A stretch of 5,769 nt of DNA from an uncultured Collinsella sp. (GTDB lineage: Bacteria; Actinomycetota; Coriobacteriia; Coriobacteriales; Coriobacteriaceae). Both the position numbers and the translations under genes were made by a program. The stretch is from positions 1 to 5,769 of the forward strand of contig CAJLAN010000121.1 in the NCBI GenBank assembly GCA_905204635.1. The letters run 5' to 3'. Below, one piece after another: positions 4,891 to 5,769 of the stretch. Numbering within the stretch: position 1 is the stretch's first letter; the number at the start of each line of letters is the position of its first letter. Under the pieces are notes generated by a model, which was not told the DNA's origin, did no database searches, and saw nothing but the letters and a program-made list of their open reading frames with translations.

Positions 4891-5029
4891 TGCGTATATG
4901 ACGCAAATATCTCGATACAGATCAATGATGTCCGTCGGTATTTGACGGAGCTAGACTGTTTAGCCGCCCTGAAGGTTTATGCAGGGAGCATGTGATCACA
5001 GGGCTTGAAAAGAAAGTTGAGCAAACACT
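4891..5029 (+). promoter_or_regulatory. Structured 5' leader of rho with alternative hairpins
   Basis: A run of hairpins fills the leader: TGCGT/ACGCA (4891-4905), TCCGTC/GACGGA (4931-4936 with 4944-4949), and GCTAG/TTAGC (4950-4954 with 4960-4964, one G-U). GCCCTG (4966-4971) can pair with CAGGG (4982-4986) or with CAGGGC (4999-5004), but not both. The longer pairing ends six bases before the weak AGAAAG ribosome site near 5011-5016. A six-codon frame (4925-4945) and an ATG-TGA pair (4990-4995) also occur. rho is known to be autoregulated through its leader in E. coli; a similar role here is inferred. Confidence 0.4.
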
Positions 5030-5769
5030 GTGTCTGATCAACAGCAAGAAAACGAAATAACGACGACGCAGGCCGCTCCCGCTGCACCGGTTGTGTCGGA
5101 CCAGGTCGCGGCGCCCGCGCAAGCCTCGGCTCCTAAGACGCCTAAGGCTGCTTCGACGCCTACGCCTTCAGCGGCTGAGAAAGCCGTGCCTGCAACTGGT
5201 GAGGAGGCTGTTCCGGCAAAGCCCAAGCGCACGCGCCGCACGGCCAAGCCTGCCACAGACGGCGAGGAGGTCACCAAGCCCAAGCGCCGTACCACGCGCA
5301 CGACGCGCGCCAAGCGCACCGTTGCAGCTGACTCCTCGGCGCCGATTTCCGATGAGGTCGCGCAGGCACGTGCGTTGGCTCAGATTAGCGAGGCTCAGGT
5401 GGTGCGCGCCCGCCGTCGTGCTGCCGAGCGTGAGGCCGCGGCTCTGACCGAGCTTGCAGCTCCGTCTGTGCCTGAGACGCCTGCCGCCGACCAGCCGGTA
5501 CCGCGCACACGCCGACGCACGGCTGCTAAGGCCGAGCAGGTTGCCGATCAGGTAACCCCTGAGCTCACCGAGGCTTCGGTCCGTTCCGCGGCAGGGGAGG
5601 GCGCATCGCCTGCTGAGTCCGCTGCGCCTGTCGAGGCCAGCGAAGTTCCCGTTGTCGATCCGGCTTTGCGCCCGCACCGTCGCGGTCGCAAGCCCAAGGC
5701 CTTCGTCGAGGCCGAGAAGGCCGCAGCCGCAGCCGCCGCCGCTCGGGAGGCTGCGGCGACCGCCGAGTC
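5030..5769 (+). CDS. rho: Probable transcription termination factor Rho, N-terminal extension only (3' end outside window)
   Basis: The frame opens at GTG 5030-5032 (SDQQQENE...), is limited upstream by a TGA at 5018-5020, and runs open to the window edge, giving 246 residues. All are low-complexity: Ala, Pro, Glu, Thr, Lys and Arg, with no predicted folded domain. Basic clusters recur: KPKRTRRT (64-71), KPKRRTTRTTRAKR (83-96), RARRR (126-130), RTRRRT (159-164) and RPHRRGRKPK (214-223), then an eight-alanine run (231-238). Actinobacterial Rho proteins commonly carry such long basic insertions or extensions, which are thought to aid RNA binding before the RNA-binding and ATPase domains. argS and rho are also near neighbours in several actinobacteria. 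The diagnostic Rho domains are not visible, so another protein with a basic disordered N-terminus (IF-2, an RNase E/G-type protein, FtsK) remains possible. The ribosome site is weak (AGAAAG, 13 bases upstream). Confidence 0.65.
   Translation, partial: MSDQQQENEITTTQAAPAAPVVSDQVAAPAQASAPKTPKAASTPTPSAAEKAVPATGEEAVPAKPKRTRRTAKPATDGEEVTKPKRRTTRTTRAKRTVAADSSAPISDEVAQARALAQISEAQVVRARRRAAEREAAALTELAAPSVPETPAADQPVPRTRRRTAAKAEQVADQVTPELTEASVRSAAGEGASPAESAAPVEASEVPVVDPALRPHRRGRKPKAFVEAEKAAAAAAAAREAAATAE

Noticed and set aside
4942..4970. A promoter using TTGACG (4942-4947) inside the rho leader
   Set aside because: The -35-like hexamer is good, but no -10 is found 16-18 bp downstream, and it is explained as an arm of the 4931-4949 hairpin.
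5168..5677. A 169-codon minus-strand frame and two further plus-strand frames across the rho start
   Set aside because: They are shadows of the GC-rich, repetitive Ala/Arg/Lys codons of the plus-strand frame that starts at 5030.

Overview
The window looks like chromosomal DNA from a GC-rich member of the Actinomycetota, most likely class Coriobacteriia (Collinsella or a close relative). The grounds are strongly C/G-ending codon use, the pairing of argS with a probable rho gene that starts with a very long Ala/Lys/Arg-rich extension (argS lies in the general neighbourhood of rho in several actinobacteria), and intergenic GGGGAC-type repeats that resemble, from memory, ones common in Coriobacteriia. 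No database was searched, so the genus is an inference.

Layout. Positions 1-780 (+) are the C-terminal 259 residues of ProA, the second enzyme of proline synthesis. It faces an HD-superfamily hydrolase gene (851-1450, -) across a symmetrical terminator at 795-835. A CarD-family RNA polymerase-binding regulator (1559-2044, -) lies behind the HD gene. Between the two sits a second terminator (1505-1545) that matches the first at 40 of 41 bases. The carD-argS gap (2045-2386) is a divergent promoter region. argS (2387-4240, +) is complete and encodes a 617-residue arginyl-tRNA synthetase with intact HIGH and MSKRK signatures. It is followed by a small hairpin and a strong 13-bp terminator.

Positions 4320-5029 have no convincing gene but are dense in structure: two related fold-back elements (about 4351-4490 and 4588-4746), a GGGGAC motif with a small hairpin (4531-4560), two 20-nt GGGAC-containing direct repeats (4809-4855), a plausible promoter (4858-4885), and a structured leader of about 138 nt with mutually exclusive hairpins. 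The leader feeds a GTG-initiated open frame from 5030 to the window edge. Its 246 visible residues are a disordered, basic, alanine-rich extension most consistent with transcription termination factor Rho.

The genes are mainly housekeeping: proline synthesis, arginine charging of tRNA, and two transcription factors acting on RNA polymerase (CarD at initiation, Rho at termination). They do not form one operon, since terminators separate proA, HD, carD and argS. No CRISPR array, tRNA, rRNA, insertion-sequence gene or defence system is visible. The most unusual material is the argS-rho intergenic region, followed by the twin terminators and a CarD with no tryptophan.
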